Assembly: GCF_001652915.1 (NCBI RefSeq)
Contig: NZ_BBQI01000065.1
Coordinates: 1 to 64,000 of the forward strand
Origin: Cupriavidus sp. D384
GTDB lineage: Bacteria; Pseudomonadota; Gammaproteobacteria; Burkholderiales; Burkholderiaceae
Direction of reading: 5' to 3'
Length of the DNA stretch: 64,000 bases
The position numbers and the translations under genes are program-made. Below are positions 1 through 8,985 of this stretch, one piece after another. The notes under the pieces were generated by a model, which saw only the letters and a program-made list of their open reading frames with translations, did no database searches and had not been told where the DNA came from. Position 1 is the stretch's first letter. Each line of letters opens with the position of its first letter.

Positions 1-1
1 C

Positions 2-475
2 CTGCCGGCCGGAGAATTCCGGTGCATGCTGGATCACCATTTTCCGGGGGCCGCAGCCGCTGGCTGGGAGCCTGATGCGCCACCCCAGGATGCCGGTGCG
101 CTGCCATGCGAATTCGCCGATCTGGTCGACATGCTGGAAGACGGCCACACGCCGGGCCAGTACGGCCCCGATGTCCATTGGGCCGCGCATGCGCTGGCGT
201 CCGGCTGCTTCGGCCATACGCATCTGTGGCAGGACATGGGACTGTCGGGGCGCGACGAGGTATCGCTGCTGCTGCAGCAGGTCTTCGAGCCGGTATTCGC
301 GGCCAACACCACCGAAATGAAGTGGAAGAAGTTCTTCTACCACCGGGTTTGCGAGCGGCTGGACATCCATCCGTGCCCGGAGCCGTCATGCGAGGGGTGC
401 GACCACTACGTGGCGTGCCACGGGGCCGAGGCGGCCATCGTGGCGATGCAGCCGGTCATCCTGCGACCCGCCTGA
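2..475 (+). CDS. nifQ: NifQ-family molybdenum-cofactor protein, 5' end cut by the window
   Basis: NifQ is an iron-sulfur protein that supplies molybdenum for FeMo-cofactor assembly in nitrogenase. Seen here: an HFPG motif near the N-terminus, a lysine/phenylalanine-rich stretch at about residues 99-105 (counted from the ATG at 26), and the family cysteine signature C-x4-C-x2-C-x5-C near residues 116-130. The frame is open to the left edge and the HFPG motif normally lies well inside NifQ, so the true start is probably outside the window; the ATG at 26 is only an internal methionine candidate. It converges on a small regulator gene. No nif structural gene is visible, so its role in this organism is unclear. 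Confidence 0.85.
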   Translation: MPAGEFRCMLDHHFPGAAAAGWEPDAPPQDAGALPCEFADLVDMLEDGHTPGQYGPDVHWAAHALASGCFGHTHLWQDMGLSGRDEVSLLLQQVFEPVFAANTTEMKWKKFFYHRVCERLDIHPCPEPSCEGCDHYVACHGAEAAIVAMQPVILRPA

Positions 476-477
476 AT

Positions 478-810
478 TCAGGCGCGGTCCAGTTCGCTGC
501 TGTTCCACCAGGCTTCCAGCAGCGGCTGGAAACGGTCGTCGGGGGCTGGCGGAATGCGCGTGCTCTTGCGGGCCGGCGGCAACTGGCGGCCGGTCAGCTG
601 ATAGAAGACGGCGGCCGGCGGCGTGCCGGGGCCGTAGGGGACATGGTCGATCACGCTCATCTGCCGCGCGGCTTTCAAGGCACGCGTGGTTTCCTCGGCG
701 GACAGGCCGCAGGCGTCGGCCAGCCCGTCACGGCGCACCGGGCCCTGACGCTGCAAACCTTCGATCAGCAGATGCACGCATTCGCGCGTATTCCTTTTCA
801 TGCCGCGCAT
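478..810 (-). CDS. small winged-helix-type DNA-binding protein (unknown target)
   Basis: A 110-residue protein whose first 60 residues look like a winged helix-turn-helix: a helix, then a two-helix motif around residues 27-50 (QGPVRRDGLADACGLS and following), then a wing-like segment. The C-terminal half is proline-rich and ends with a tryptophan pair. No ligand domain is seen, so this is a small repressor or accessory regulator by inference only. The start at 810 is preceded by a GGAAAA stretch that can serve as ribosome binding site. Three copies of TGACACTT lie just upstream (825-852) and could be its operator. It converges with nifQ. Confidence 0.6.
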   Translation of the reverse strand: MRGMKRNTRECVHLLIEGLQRQGPVRRDGLADACGLSAEETTRALKAARQMSVIDHVPYGPGTPPAAVFYQLTGRQLPPARKSTRIPPAPDDRFQPLLEAWWNSSELDRA

Positions 811-824
811 TTTTCCGCACTGCC

Positions 825-852
825 TGACACTTCACAATGACACTTGACACTT
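825..852. repeat. three tandem TGACACTT octamers, candidate operator
   Basis: Exact copies at 825-832, 838-845 and 845-852, with a related inverted copy (CAAGTGT) near 872-878. They lie 15-42 nt upstream of the minus-strand regulator start at 810 and about 100 nt upstream of the LexA box, between two divergent transcription units. Binding-site arrays next to a small regulator gene often mark autoregulation; this is inferred. Confidence 0.5.
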
Positions 853-952
853 GTTTGCATTCGTCCGCTTGCAAGTGTGGCAAGGACGCAAAAATCACTT
901 CAAATGCGTCGATTTAGGCACCCGGATAGCGTACCCCTTGCGCTGGCATCGA

Positions 953-972
953 TACTGTATAAACATACAGTA
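953..972 (+). promoter_or_regulatory. LexA (SOS) operator of the imuA-imuB-dnaE2 cassette
   Basis: The site reads TACTGTATAAACATACAGTA, a near-perfect match to the betaproteobacterial/E. coli type SOS box with CTGT-N8-ACAG half sites at 955-958 and 967-970. It sits 52 nt before the imuA start, the expected location for LexA repression of the mutagenesis cassette. Confidence 0.95.
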
Positions 973-1024
973 TTCGACGAATTCCTATGCCCGCGCCAAC
1001 TGCGCGTGGGCCCGGCACCCGATC

Positions 1025-1909
1025 ATGATCCCAGCCCCGCATGGGCAGCCTTCGCTTCTGGCGGAAGACCATGCGCCCCCATCCCTCCCGCCTGCCGAGC
1101 CGCCTCGCGAATCGGTGCGCGAACTCGAACAGCGGTATCCCGGCCTGTGGCGTGCGGGCCAGCTGGGCCGTGCCGGCCGGCTGCCTGTCTGCCCGACCGG
1201 CTATGACGCCCTGACGGCCGAGTTGCCGGGTGGCGGCTGGCCGGCCGGCGCGGTGACGGAACTGCTGCTGACGCAGGATGGGGCGGGCGAATTGCGTCTG
1301 CTGATGCCGGCGCTGCGCACGCTGGCGGCCGGTGGCCGGCGCATCGCGCTGGTCAACCCGCCTTACCTGCCGAATGCGGGCGCACTGGCGGGCGCACTGG
1401 ACGATGGCCGCCTGCCCGCACGGCAGCTCTACTGGGTGCGCCCGCCCGTGGCCGCCACGATGGCCTCGCAGCGCACAGACATGCTCTGGGCAGCCGAACA
1501 GATGCTGCGCAGCCAGGCATTTGGCGCGGTGCTGGTCTGGCTGGCCGGCGCGCGGCCCGAGGCGCTGCGGCGCCTGCAGGTGCTGGCGCAGGCCGGCGAT
1601 ACCGTGGTGTGGGTGCTGCGCCCGATGCGGGTGCTGCACGATTCGTCGCCGGCAGTGTTGCGGCTGGCGCTGTCGCCGCAGCCCGGCAACCTGATGTCGA
1701 TCGTCTTCCACAAGCGGCGCGGCCCGGTGCGCGATACGCCGTTGCTGTTGCCACTCGAAGGCATGGCCCATGTGCCCCGGCGCACGGGCGTGCCTGCTGT
1801 TCCCACGCCCGCCGTTCCGGCGGGTATCGATCCGATTGCCCATGACGTACTGGATCGCGGTACATCTGCCGCGCCTGCCGCTGGACGCGCTGCAACCGAG
1901 CTGGCCTGA
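1025..1909 (+). CDS. imuA: ImuA, SOS translesion-synthesis accessory protein
   Basis: ImuA (SulA/RecA-like, about 294 residues here) works with ImuB and DnaE2 in DNA-damage-induced error-prone synthesis. The sequence shows the typical opening in which a target sequence is turned over to a GGGWPAGAVTELL-like segment near residues 73-86, followed by a RecA-fold core without an intact Walker A motif. The start at 1025 was chosen because it follows the LexA box and fits the family length; the frame stays open further upstream but through the operator. The 3' end overlaps imuB by 68 nt, so the two are translated as a unit. Expression should be LexA-controlled. Confidence 0.88.
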   Translation: MIPAPHGQPSLLAEDHAPPSLPPAEPPRESVRELEQRYPGLWRAGQLGRAGRLPVCPTGYDALTAELPGGGWPAGAVTELLLTQDGAGELRLLMPALRTLAAGGRRIALVNPPYLPNAGALAGALDDGRLPARQLYWVRPPVAATMASQRTDMLWAAEQMLRSQAFGAVLVWLAGARPEALRRLQVLAQAGDTVVWVLRPMRVLHDSSPAVLRLALSPQPGNLMSIVFHKRRGPVRDTPLLLPLEGMAHVPRRTGVPAVPTPAVPAGIDPIAHDVLDRGTSAAPAAGRAATELA

Positions 1910-3413
1910 GCCCGCCGGCAGCCCCTCCGCGCATGGCAACGGTACGCTGCAACAACTGCCGGTGGCCGTGATGGCGCACGAGCGCGTGGTGCTGGCCAAT
2001 GGCCCGGCCGCGGCGCTGGGCGTGTGCTATGGCATGCGGCGCGGCGGCGTGCAGGCATTGTCGGCCGACGTGGTGCAGCTCGAACGCGACCCGGCCGCCG
2101 AGACCGATCTGGTGACCTCGGTGGCGCTGACGCTGTTGCATTTCACGCCAGCCGTGACGATCGATCCGGAACCCGAATCGGCCACGGTGATGCTCGACGT
2201 CACGGCCAGCCTGCGCCTGTTCGGCGGGCATCGCGCGCTGTGCCGGGCGATCCGTACCCGCGTGCGGCAACTGGGCACGTTCGTGCAGATCGGCAGCGGC
2301 ACCACGGCGCAGGGCGCGGCATGGCTGGCGCGCCAGCCGTTGCGCAAGACACCGCGCGGCATCGTCCGTCCGGCCCGGCGCGCGGTGCAGGCGCCGCGCA
2401 TGGTGCGCCTGCTGGACCGCCTGCCCGTGAGCTGCCTGCAGGCGTACACCGATCCCGACTGGCTCGAAGGCGTCGGTTGCCACACGCTGGGACAGGTGCG
2501 GCAGTTGCCGCGCGCGGGTTTGTCGCGCCGCATCGGCACCGAACTGCTGGCGCGGCTGGACCAGGCCTATGGCAAGGCGCCTTCGGGCTTTGCATGGTTC
2601 GAAGCGCCGCCCGCGTTTGCGCAACGCATGGAACTGCCGGGCCGTATCGAATCGGCCGAAGGCGTGCTGGCCGGGGCGCAGCGGCTGCTGCTGGCGCTGT
2701 CGGGCTGGCTGGCGGCGCAGCAGGCCGGCGTGACGCGCTGCGTGCTGATGCTGGAACACGAGCGCTACCGGCTGGGCGAGGACACCGACAGCACGCCGGT
2801 GCCGCTGGCGCTGGCGCAACCGAGCCGCGACCCCGTACACCTGTCGAAGCTGCTGCGCGAAAAGCTCGACAAGGTGCGTTTTCATGCGCCGGTGGGCGGC
2901 CTGGGGCTGCGCGTGGAGACGATGGAAACCTGCGTGCCGCAGAGCGATTCGCTGTTTCCGGAGCCCGGCGCCGAACCGGCCGAACTGGGCCGGCTGCTCG
3001 ATACGCTGGTGGCCCGCCTGGGCCGCGACAACGTGCTGCAGCCGCAGCCGCTGCCCGACCATCGTCCCGAACGCGCCAACCAGTGGTGCCCGGTGGGCGA
3101 GACGCCCACGCGTGCGCCGGCGGCGGGAGCCTTGCCGCCGGAGCGGCCGCTCTGGCTGCTGGAAGCGCCGCAGCCGCTGCGCGTGGAAAGGCATCGCCCC
3201 GTGTACCAGGGGCCGCTGGTCATGCTGACGCGCCCCGAACGCATCGAGGCCGGCTGGTGGGACGGCGGCCTTGCCACGCGCGACTATTTCATTGCCGAAC
3301 GTGCCGACGGGCTGCGCTGCTGGGTCTATCGCGAACGCCCCGGCCGCCCCACGCGCGACGGGCAGGAAGACGGCGGCGAATACCGCTGGTTCCTGCACGG
3401 CCTGTTTGCCTGA
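1842..3413 (+). CDS. imuB: ImuB, inactive Y-family polymerase homologue
   Basis: A 523-residue Y-family polymerase-like protein that acts as the hub of the ImuA-ImuB-DnaE2 mutasome. The N-terminus (TYWIAVHLPRLPLDAL) aligns with the strand that carries the first catalytic aspartate in active Y-family enzymes, but the Asp-x-Asp is absent, as is usual for ImuB. A Q-S-D-S-L-F segment beginning at Q367 resembles a beta-clamp-binding motif. The ATG at 1842 lies inside the end of imuA; the gene ends directly before dnaE2. Confidence is high because of gene order. Confidence 0.9.
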   Translation: MTYWIAVHLPRLPLDALQPSWPEPAGSPSAHGNGTLQQLPVAVMAHERVVLANGPAAALGVCYGMRRGGVQALSADVVQLERDPAAETDLVTSVALTLLHFTPAVTIDPEPESATVMLDVTASLRLFGGHRALCRAIRTRVRQLGTFVQIGSGTTAQGAAWLARQPLRKTPRGIVRPARRAVQAPRMVRLLDRLPVSCLQAYTDPDWLEGVGCHTLGQVRQLPRAGLSRRIGTELLARLDQAYGKAPSGFAWFEAPPAFAQRMELPGRIESAEGVLAGAQRLLLALSGWLAAQQAGVTRCVLMLEHERYRLGEDTDSTPVPLALAQPSRDPVHLSKLLREKLDKVRFHAPVGGLGLRVETMETCVPQSDSLFPEPGAEPAELGRLLDTLVARLGRDNVLQPQPLPDHRPERANQWCPVGETPTRAPAAGALPPERPLWLLEAPQPLRVERHRPVYQGPLVMLTRPERIEAGWWDGGLATRDYFIAERADGLRCWVYRERPGRPTRDGQEDGGEYRWFLHGLFA

Positions 3414-3431
3414 GTGCCCGGGAGTTTGGCG

Positions 3432-6400
3432 ATGTTGCCCGGATTGTCTTCCCTGCTGCCGTCGTTGCCCGACTATGTCGAGCTGCACTGCATTTCCAAT
3501 TTCACGTTCCTGACCGGTGCGTCGCACCCGCAGGAACTGATCTCCCGCGCGTTCCAACTGGGCTACAGCGGCCTGGCGCTGACCGACGAGTGTTCGGTCG
3601 CCGGCACCGCCCGCGCGCACCACGCCATCAAGGTATTGCGCGAGGACATGTGGGAGGCCGTGGCCCGCAGCGCGCGGCGTCTGGCGGCGGGGCAGACCGC
3701 CGGGGAGGCCGACGACGTGGAGGACATCGTGGCCTTCGTCGAGGAGGACGGCGACGAAGAAGGCGAGGGCGATGAAGGGGGCGATGACGGAGAGGGGCAC
3801 GGGGCGCCGGTCGACTTCGGCGAAGACGCCGATGCCGCCGCCCGCCGGCATGCGATGCTGGAAACGCTGGCCGCCGCGGCCGATGCGTTCAACCTGATCA
3901 TCGGCAGCCGTTTCACGCTGACTGCGGACCCCGGCGGCACCATGCCGCCGCCCCGCCTGGTGTTGCTGGCGCAGAACCGCGAAGGCTTTGGCAATCTCAG
4001 CGAATTCATCACGCTCGGCCGCCGCCGCGCCGACAAGGGCAGCTACGTGCTGTATCCGTCCGATATCGCCGATCCGCAGCCCGACGAGCATCACCTGCGC
4101 GGCATGCCCGATTGCCTGGCGATCCTGTTGCCCGATTACTGCCCCGATACCGACGTGCTGCGCGCGCAGGCGCAGTGGTGCCGCGACGTGTTCGGCGATC
4201 GGGTATCGATCGCGCTGGAACTGCTGCAGGGTCACGCCGAAGCGCTGCACCGCGAGCGTCTGCAGCAGGTGTCGCGCGACACCGGGGTGCCGCTGGTGGC
4301 TACCGGCGCGGTCAATATGCACGTGCGTTCGCGCAAGCCGCTGTCCGATGTGCTGACCGCCATCCGGCTTGGTCAGCCGCTGCCCGCCTGCGGCATGGCG
4401 CTGGCGCCCAATGCCGAGGCTCACCTGCGCATGCGGCAGGTGCTGTCGCGGCTCTATCCGCGCGAGACGCTGGCGCGCACGCTGCATATCGCCGACCAGT
4501 GCCGGTTCTCGCTTGACACGTTGCGCTACGAATATCCCGAGGAACTGGTGCCCGATGGGCTGACGCCGATCGGCTATCTGCGGCAGGAGGTCGAGAAAGG
4601 CGTGAAGGCGCGCTTCCCGCATGGCCTGGAGCCCGAATGGGAAAAGCAGCTCGAAGGCGAACTCGAGCTGATCGAGGAGAAGAGCTACGAGCCGTTCTTC
4701 CTGACCGTCTACGACATCGTCAGCCATGCGCGCAGGCTGGGCATCCTGTGCCAGGGGCGCGGCTCGGCCGCCAATTCACTGGTCTGCTACTGCCTGCATA
4801 TCACGGAGGTCAGCCCCGAGCAGGCCAACCTGCTGTTCGGGCGTTTCCTGTCGCGCGAGCGCGACGAGCCGCCCGATATCGATGTCGACTTCGAGCACCA
4901 GCGGCGCGAGGAGGTCATCCAGTACATCTACGACAAGTACGGCCGGCATCGTGCCGCGCTGGCCGCGTCGCTGATCACGTATCGCTCGCGCAGCGCGTTG
5001 CGCGACGTGGGGCGCGCGCTCGGCATCGATCCAGGTGTGGTGGAGCAGGTGGTCAAGGGCCAGGCGTGGTGGGACGGCGGCACCGCGTTCATCGAGCGGA
5101 TCTCGCGCTACGGGCTCGACCCCGATTCACCGGCCGTGGGGCAATGGGCCAGCCTGACCGAGCAGTTGCGCGGCTTCCCGCGCCACCTGTCGCAGCATGT
5201 GGGCGGCTTTGTGATCGCGCGGCACAAGCTGTCGCGGCTGGTGCCGATCGAGAACGCCGCCATGAAGGATCGCAGCGTGATCCAATGGGACAAGGACGAC
5301 CTGGAATCGCTGGGCCTGCTCAAGGTGGACGTATTGGCGCTGGGCATGCTGACCGCTATCCGCCGCGCGCTGGCGATGATCCCGAACCCCGAGCCCGAGC
5401 GCGCGGGGCTGCCCACGCGCATGGAAGACCTGCCCGAGACCGACGACGCCACCTACGCGATGATCTGCAGGGCCGACACCATCGGCGTGTTCCAGATCGA
5501 ATCGCGGGCGCAGCAGTCGATGCTGCCGCGCCTGCAGCCGCGCCAGTACTACGACCTGGTGGTGGAAGTGGCTATCGTGCGGCCCGGCCCGATCCAGGGC
5601 GGCATGGTCCATCCGTACCTGAAGCGGCGCGAGGACCTGCGCCGCACCGGCAAGCTGCCGACCTACTTCAATGACGTGATCCGCCGCGTGCTGGGCCGCA
5701 CGCTGGGCATTCCGATCTTCCAGGAACAGGTGATGCAGCTGGCTATCGAGGCAGCAGGCTTCACGCCCGGGCAGGCCGATCAGCTGCGCCGGTCGATGGC
5801 CGCCTGGCGCCGCCGGGGCGATCTCAAGAAGCACCAGGACGCGCTGGTGCGCGCGCTGACGTCACGCGGTTACCCGGAGGCATTCGCGCTGGCGATCTGC
5901 AAGCAGATCGAAGGTTTTGGGGAATATGGCTTTCCGGAAAGCCATGCGGCCAGCTTTGCCAAACTGGTCTATGTGAGCGCGTGGATCAAGTGCCACCACC
6001 CCGACGCATTCCTGTGTGCGCTGCTCAACAGCCTGCCGATGGGGTTCTATTCGGCATCGCAACTGGTGCAGGATGCGCGCCGTCATCTGGTGGAGACGCA
6101 GCCGGTGGACGTGACGATCAGCGGCTGGGAAAGCGCGCTGGAACCGCAGCGGCCGGGGCAGCGGTTTCGGGACGTACGGCTGGGCATGAATCGCGTCAAG
6201 GGCATGCGCGAGGCCGCCGCGCTGCGCATCGAGGCCGCGCGTGCCGAACGGCCTTTCGAAAGCGTGGAAGACCTGGCGCGCCGCGCCGGGCTCGATGCGC
6301 ACGATATCGACGTGCTGGCCGCGTCCGACGCGCTGGTGTCGCTGGCCGGCCATCGGCGCCAGGCGCGCTGGCATGCACGTGGCGCGGCGGTGCAGACCGC

Positions 6401-6881
6401 CCATCGCGACCTGCTGCACGAGGCGCCGCCGCAGGAGCAGACACTGGCATTGCCCGAGCCGAAGATCGGCGAGGACGTGGCGGCCGACTATGCGAGCATG
6501 GGCCTGTCACTGAAATGCCACCCGCTGACGCTGCTGCGACGCCGGCTGAGCGCGCTCAAGTACCTTACCGCGCAGCAGCTGTCACGCCTGGGCAACGGCC
6601 GCCGCGTGCGCGCGTGCGGCATCGTGACGGTGCGTCAGCGTCCATCCACGGCCAGCGGCACGATCTTCACGTCCATCGAGGACGAAACCGGATCGATCAA
6701 CGTGATCATCTGGCCCGACCTGGTCGAACGCCAGCGCAAGGAGGTGCTGGGTGCCACGCTGCTGGGCGTGATCGGCACCTGGCAACGGCAGGGCGACGTC
6801 AGGCACCTGGTGGCCCACGAACTGGTGGACCTGAGTCCACTGCTGGGCAGGCTGATGGTGGGGAGCCGGGATTTTCATTGA
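3432..6881 (+). CDS. dnaE2: DnaE2 (ImuC) error-prone DNA polymerase III alpha-type subunit
   Basis: A 1149-residue C-family polymerase: PHP domain at the N-terminus (YVELHCISNFTFLTGASHP), palm domain with the catalytic DIDVDF motif around residues 480-485, finger and helix-hairpin-helix regions, and an OB-fold near the C-terminus. DnaE2 performs SOS mutagenesis with ImuA and ImuB. The ATG at 3432 is preferred over a GTG at 3414 because GGGAG lies 7-8 nt before it. Odd point: an Asp/Glu/Gly-rich insertion at about residues 85-125 splits the PHP domain. It ends at a hairpin shared with the convergent citryl-CoA lyase gene. Confidence 0.94.
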   Translation: MLPGLSSLLPSLPDYVELHCISNFTFLTGASHPQELISRAFQLGYSGLALTDECSVAGTARAHHAIKVLREDMWEAVARSARRLAAGQTAGEADDVEDIVAFVEEDGDEEGEGDEGGDDGEGHGAPVDFGEDADAAARRHAMLETLAAAADAFNLIIGSRFTLTADPGGTMPPPRLVLLAQNREGFGNLSEFITLGRRRADKGSYVLYPSDIADPQPDEHHLRGMPDCLAILLPDYCPDTDVLRAQAQWCRDVFGDRVSIALELLQGHAEALHRERLQQVSRDTGVPLVATGAVNMHVRSRKPLSDVLTAIRLGQPLPACGMALAPNAEAHLRMRQVLSRLYPRETLARTLHIADQCRFSLDTLRYEYPEELVPDGLTPIGYLRQEVEKGVKARFPHGLEPEWEKQLEGELELIEEKSYEPFFLTVYDIVSHARRLGILCQGRGSAANSLVCYCLHITEVSPEQANLLFGRFLSRERDEPPDIDVDFEHQRREEVIQYIYDKYGRHRAALAASLITYRSRSALRDVGRALGIDPGVVEQVVKGQAWWDGGTAFIERISRYGLDPDSPAVGQWASLTEQLRGFPRHLSQHVGGFVIARHKLSRLVPIENAAMKDRSVIQWDKDDLESLGLLKVDVLALGMLTAIRRALAMIPNPEPERAGLPTRMEDLPETDDATYAMICRADTIGVFQIESRAQQSMLPRLQPRQYYDLVVEVAIVRPGPIQGGMVHPYLKRREDLRRTGKLPTYFNDVIRRVLGRTLGIPIFQEQVMQLAIEAAGFTPGQADQLRRSMAAWRRRGDLKKHQDALVRALTSRGYPEAFALAICKQIEGFGEYGFPESHAASFAKLVYVSAWIKCHHPDAFLCALLNSLPMGFYSASQLVQDARRHLVETQPVDVTISGWESALEPQRPGQRFRDVRLGMNRVKGMREAAALRIEAARAERPFESVEDLARRAGLDAHDIDVLAASDALVSLAGHRRQARWHARGAAVQTAHRDLLHEAPPQEQTLALPEPKIGEDVAADYASMGLSLKCHPLTLLRRRLSALKYLTAQQLSRLGNGRRVRACGIVTVRQRPSTASGTIFTSIEDETGSINVIIWPDLVERQRKEVLGATLLGVIGTWQRQGDVRHLVAHELVDLSPLLGRLMVGSRDFH

Positions 6882-6883
6882 GA

Positions 6884-6902
6884 GGGCACGCCGGCCGTGC
6901 CC
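6884..6902. terminator. perfect 7-bp hairpin between convergent genes (no T-tract)
   Basis: GGGCACG at 6884-6890 pairs with CGTGCCC at 6896-6902 around a 5-nt loop, directly after the dnaE2 stop and before the convergent stop at 6913. Neither strand has a clear run of T, so it may only pause polymerase or protect 3' ends. Confidence 0.35.
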
Positions 6903-6912
6903 CCGACCGAAC

Positions 6913-7755
6913 TCAGTCTCCCGTCGGCACATCCCGCTGCGGCTGCCCGTCGTAAGTCCACAGGAACTGCCGGGGGATCGGGCCCTTGTTGCGGCCGCCC
7001 TGTTGCGACTGCTCCCAGGCGTGCGACAGGATGCCCACCGAACGCGACAGGCAGAACAGCCCGCGCGCCAGCGGTGCCGGGAAGCCCAGTTCCGCGTAGA
7101 TGACGGCGGTGGCGCCGTCGATGTTCATCGGGATCGGTTTCTCGCGGCCTTCGCCAAGCTTCTTTTCGACGGCGCGTGCGATGGCGGCAAAGCGGCCGGA
7201 GACCACACCGGCGTCGGCAGCCTGGTCCACCAGTGCCAGCAGGCGCGGGGCGCGCGGGTCCAGCGGGTGGAAGCGGTGGCCGAAGCCCGACACGAACTTG
7301 CCGTGCAGATCGCGGTAGTTCGCCAGTCCGGCGGCCACGGCGTCGTCGAACGGCACGCCTTCGTCGAAGCGTCGCGCGATATCCTGGTAAAGCTCCACGG
7401 CCTGCTCGCCGGCGCCGCCATGCACGTCGCCGAGCACGTTGACGGCCGAGGCCATCGCGTTGTTGAGCCCCACGCCGCAGGTGGCGGCCATGCGGGCGAT
7501 GGCGATGCTGGGCGCTTGCGGGCCGTGGTCGACGGCGGCCATCAGGGCCGCGTCAAGCAGTTCGCCTTCGCGCTTCCCGGGCAGTTCGCCGCGCAGCATC
7601 AGCCAGATCATCTGGGCAAACGACACGTTGCCGATCAGCTGCTCGATCGGGTAGCCGCGGTAGCGGATCTCGCCGGGCTTCATGTCGATGATCTTCGTGC
7701 GCCACCAGTCCTGCGAGGCCTGCCGGCCGGCGTCCATCGGGAATGCTTCGCTCAT
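6913..7755 (-). CDS. citrate-synthase-fold citryl-CoA lyase
   Basis: A 280-residue short citrate synthase-like protein, the size of citryl-CoA lyase rather than full citrate synthase (about 430). Catalytic positions of the fold are present: a His in the VHGGAGEQA segment, a second His in GFGHRFHPLDPR, an Asp in NIDGATA, and the conserved GILSHAWEQ helix. Citryl-CoA lyase cleaves citryl-CoA to acetyl-CoA and oxaloacetate. The start overlaps the stop of the upstream CoA-transferase gene (ATGA), so the two are coupled. A working model is CoA transfer to a tricarboxylate followed by cleavage; the true substrate could be a citrate analogue. Confidence 0.82.
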   Translation of the reverse strand: MSEAFPMDAGRQASQDWWRTKIIDMKPGEIRYRGYPIEQLIGNVSFAQMIWLMLRGELPGKREGELLDAALMAAVDHGPQAPSIAIARMAATCGVGLNNAMASAVNVLGDVHGGAGEQAVELYQDIARRFDEGVPFDDAVAAGLANYRDLHGKFVSGFGHRFHPLDPRAPRLLALVDQAADAGVVSGRFAAIARAVEKKLGEGREKPIPMNIDGATAVIYAELGFPAPLARGLFCLSRSVGILSHAWEQSQQGGRNKGPIPRQFLWTYDGQPQRDVPTGD

Positions 7756-8951
7756 AGTGCGCGCTCCTGTTTCAGGGTGGCGATGTCGTCGTCGGCGTAG
7801 CCGAGTTCGCCAAGAATGTCGTCGGTATGCTGGCCCAGCTGTGGCGGCGGGGTGTCCACCGACGGCGCCGTGCCGTTGACCTTGAAGCCCGTGCGGACCA
7901 GGCGGATGTCGCGGCCCACGCCAGGCACGTTGGCGAAGTCGCCGATCATGCCGCGATCCCGCACCTGCGGATGCGCAAGCACGTCAGGCACCTTCAGCAC
8001 CGGACCAGCCGGCACGCCGGCCTCGTTCAGCAGCTGCCACCATTCGGTGGCCGGTTTCTTCGCCAGCTCGGCTTCGAGTTCGGCGGTCAGCGCGGTACGG
8101 TTGGCCAGGCGCGACTGGCGCTCGGCAAAGCGCGGGTCGCTGGCCAGGTCGGGCCGGCCCACCACACGGCACACGGCTTCGAACTGCTCCTGCTTGTTGG
8201 CCGCGATATTGAGCGGGCCGTCGCCGGTGCGGAACGTGCCCGAAGGGCTGGCGGTCATGTTCTCGTTGCCCATCGGCACCGGGTCCTTGCCCGCAACCAG
8301 GTGGTTCGACACCACCCAGCCCATCGTGGCCATGGTGGCTTCGAGCATCGACACGTCGAGGAAATAACCCTCGGTGCGGTCGCGGTCGGCCAGCGACGCG
8401 GCGATGGCGAACGCCGCTGTCATGCCGCCGATGGTGTCGGAAACCGGATAGCCCACGCGCAGCGGTGCGCTTTCCTTGTCGCCGGTAATGCTCATCACAC
8501 CCGACATGCCCTGGATGATCTGGTCATAGGCGGGCAGGTCCGATAGCGGGCCGTCCTGGCCGAAGCCGGAGATCGCGCAGTAGATCAGGCGCGGATTCAC
8601 CAGTTTCAGGTCGCTGTAGCCCAGACCCAGCCGGGCCATCACGCCGGGGCGGAAGTTCTCGACGACCACATCGGCGCTCTGCACCAGCTTGCGGAACACT
8701 TCCTTGCCGCGCGCATGCTTGAGGTTGATGGTGATCGATCGCTTGCCGGGGTTCTGCGCCAGGAACGACACGCCCATCAGGTTGCGGTTCAGCTCGGCGT
8801 CGGCGCCCAGCTGGCGCGCCAGGTCGCCGGTGCCCGGCGTTTCCACCTTGATGACCTCGGCGCCCATATGGGCCAGCTGGTGGCAGCAGAAGGGCCCGGC
8901 CAGCACGTTGGTGAGGTCGAGCACGCGGATATTGCGAAGCGGCTTGTACAT
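7752..8951 (-). CDS. class III (CaiB/BaiF) CoA-transferase
   Basis: A 399-residue family III CoA-transferase. Seen: N-terminal LRNIRVLDLTNVLAGPF, GPFCCHQLAHMGAEVIKVE (the strand-turn after it), the NPGKRSITINLK segment, and a PAYDQIIQ segment carrying the Asp that forms the acyl anhydride in formyl-CoA transferase relatives. The ATG at 8951 follows CAGGA; longer starts are unlikely because homologues begin with MYKPL-like sequence. It lies between the Bug binding protein and citryl-CoA lyase genes and probably activates the imported carboxylate with CoA from another thioester. Substrate not predictable from sequence. Confidence 0.88.
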   Translation of the reverse strand: MYKPLRNIRVLDLTNVLAGPFCCHQLAHMGAEVIKVETPGTGDLARQLGADAELNRNLMGVSFLAQNPGKRSITINLKHARGKEVFRKLVQSADVVVENFRPGVMARLGLGYSDLKLVNPRLIYCAISGFGQDGPLSDLPAYDQIIQGMSGVMSITGDKESAPLRVGYPVSDTIGGMTAAFAIAASLADRDRTEGYFLDVSMLEATMATMGWVVSNHLVAGKDPVPMGNENMTASPSGTFRTGDGPLNIAANKQEQFEAVCRVVGRPDLASDPRFAERQSRLANRTALTAELEAELAKKPATEWWQLLNEAGVPAGPVLKVPDVLAHPQVRDRGMIGDFANVPGVGRDIRLVRTGFKVNGTAPSVDTPPPQLGQHTDDILGELGYADDDIATLKQERAL

Positions 8952-8985
8952 ACGGTCCTGCCAGGAAATGGTTAGTCGACGCGGA

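Noticed and set aside
914-1999. Long minus-strand frame opposite imuA
   Set aside because: Composition is Arg/Gln/His-rich as expected for antisense of GC-rich coding DNA; imuA has clear family motifs and an SOS operator.
1353-4727. Very long minus-strand frame opposite imuB/dnaE2
   Set aside because: Shadow of dnaE2 and imuB codon bias; no recognisable domain and His/Gln/Arg-rich.
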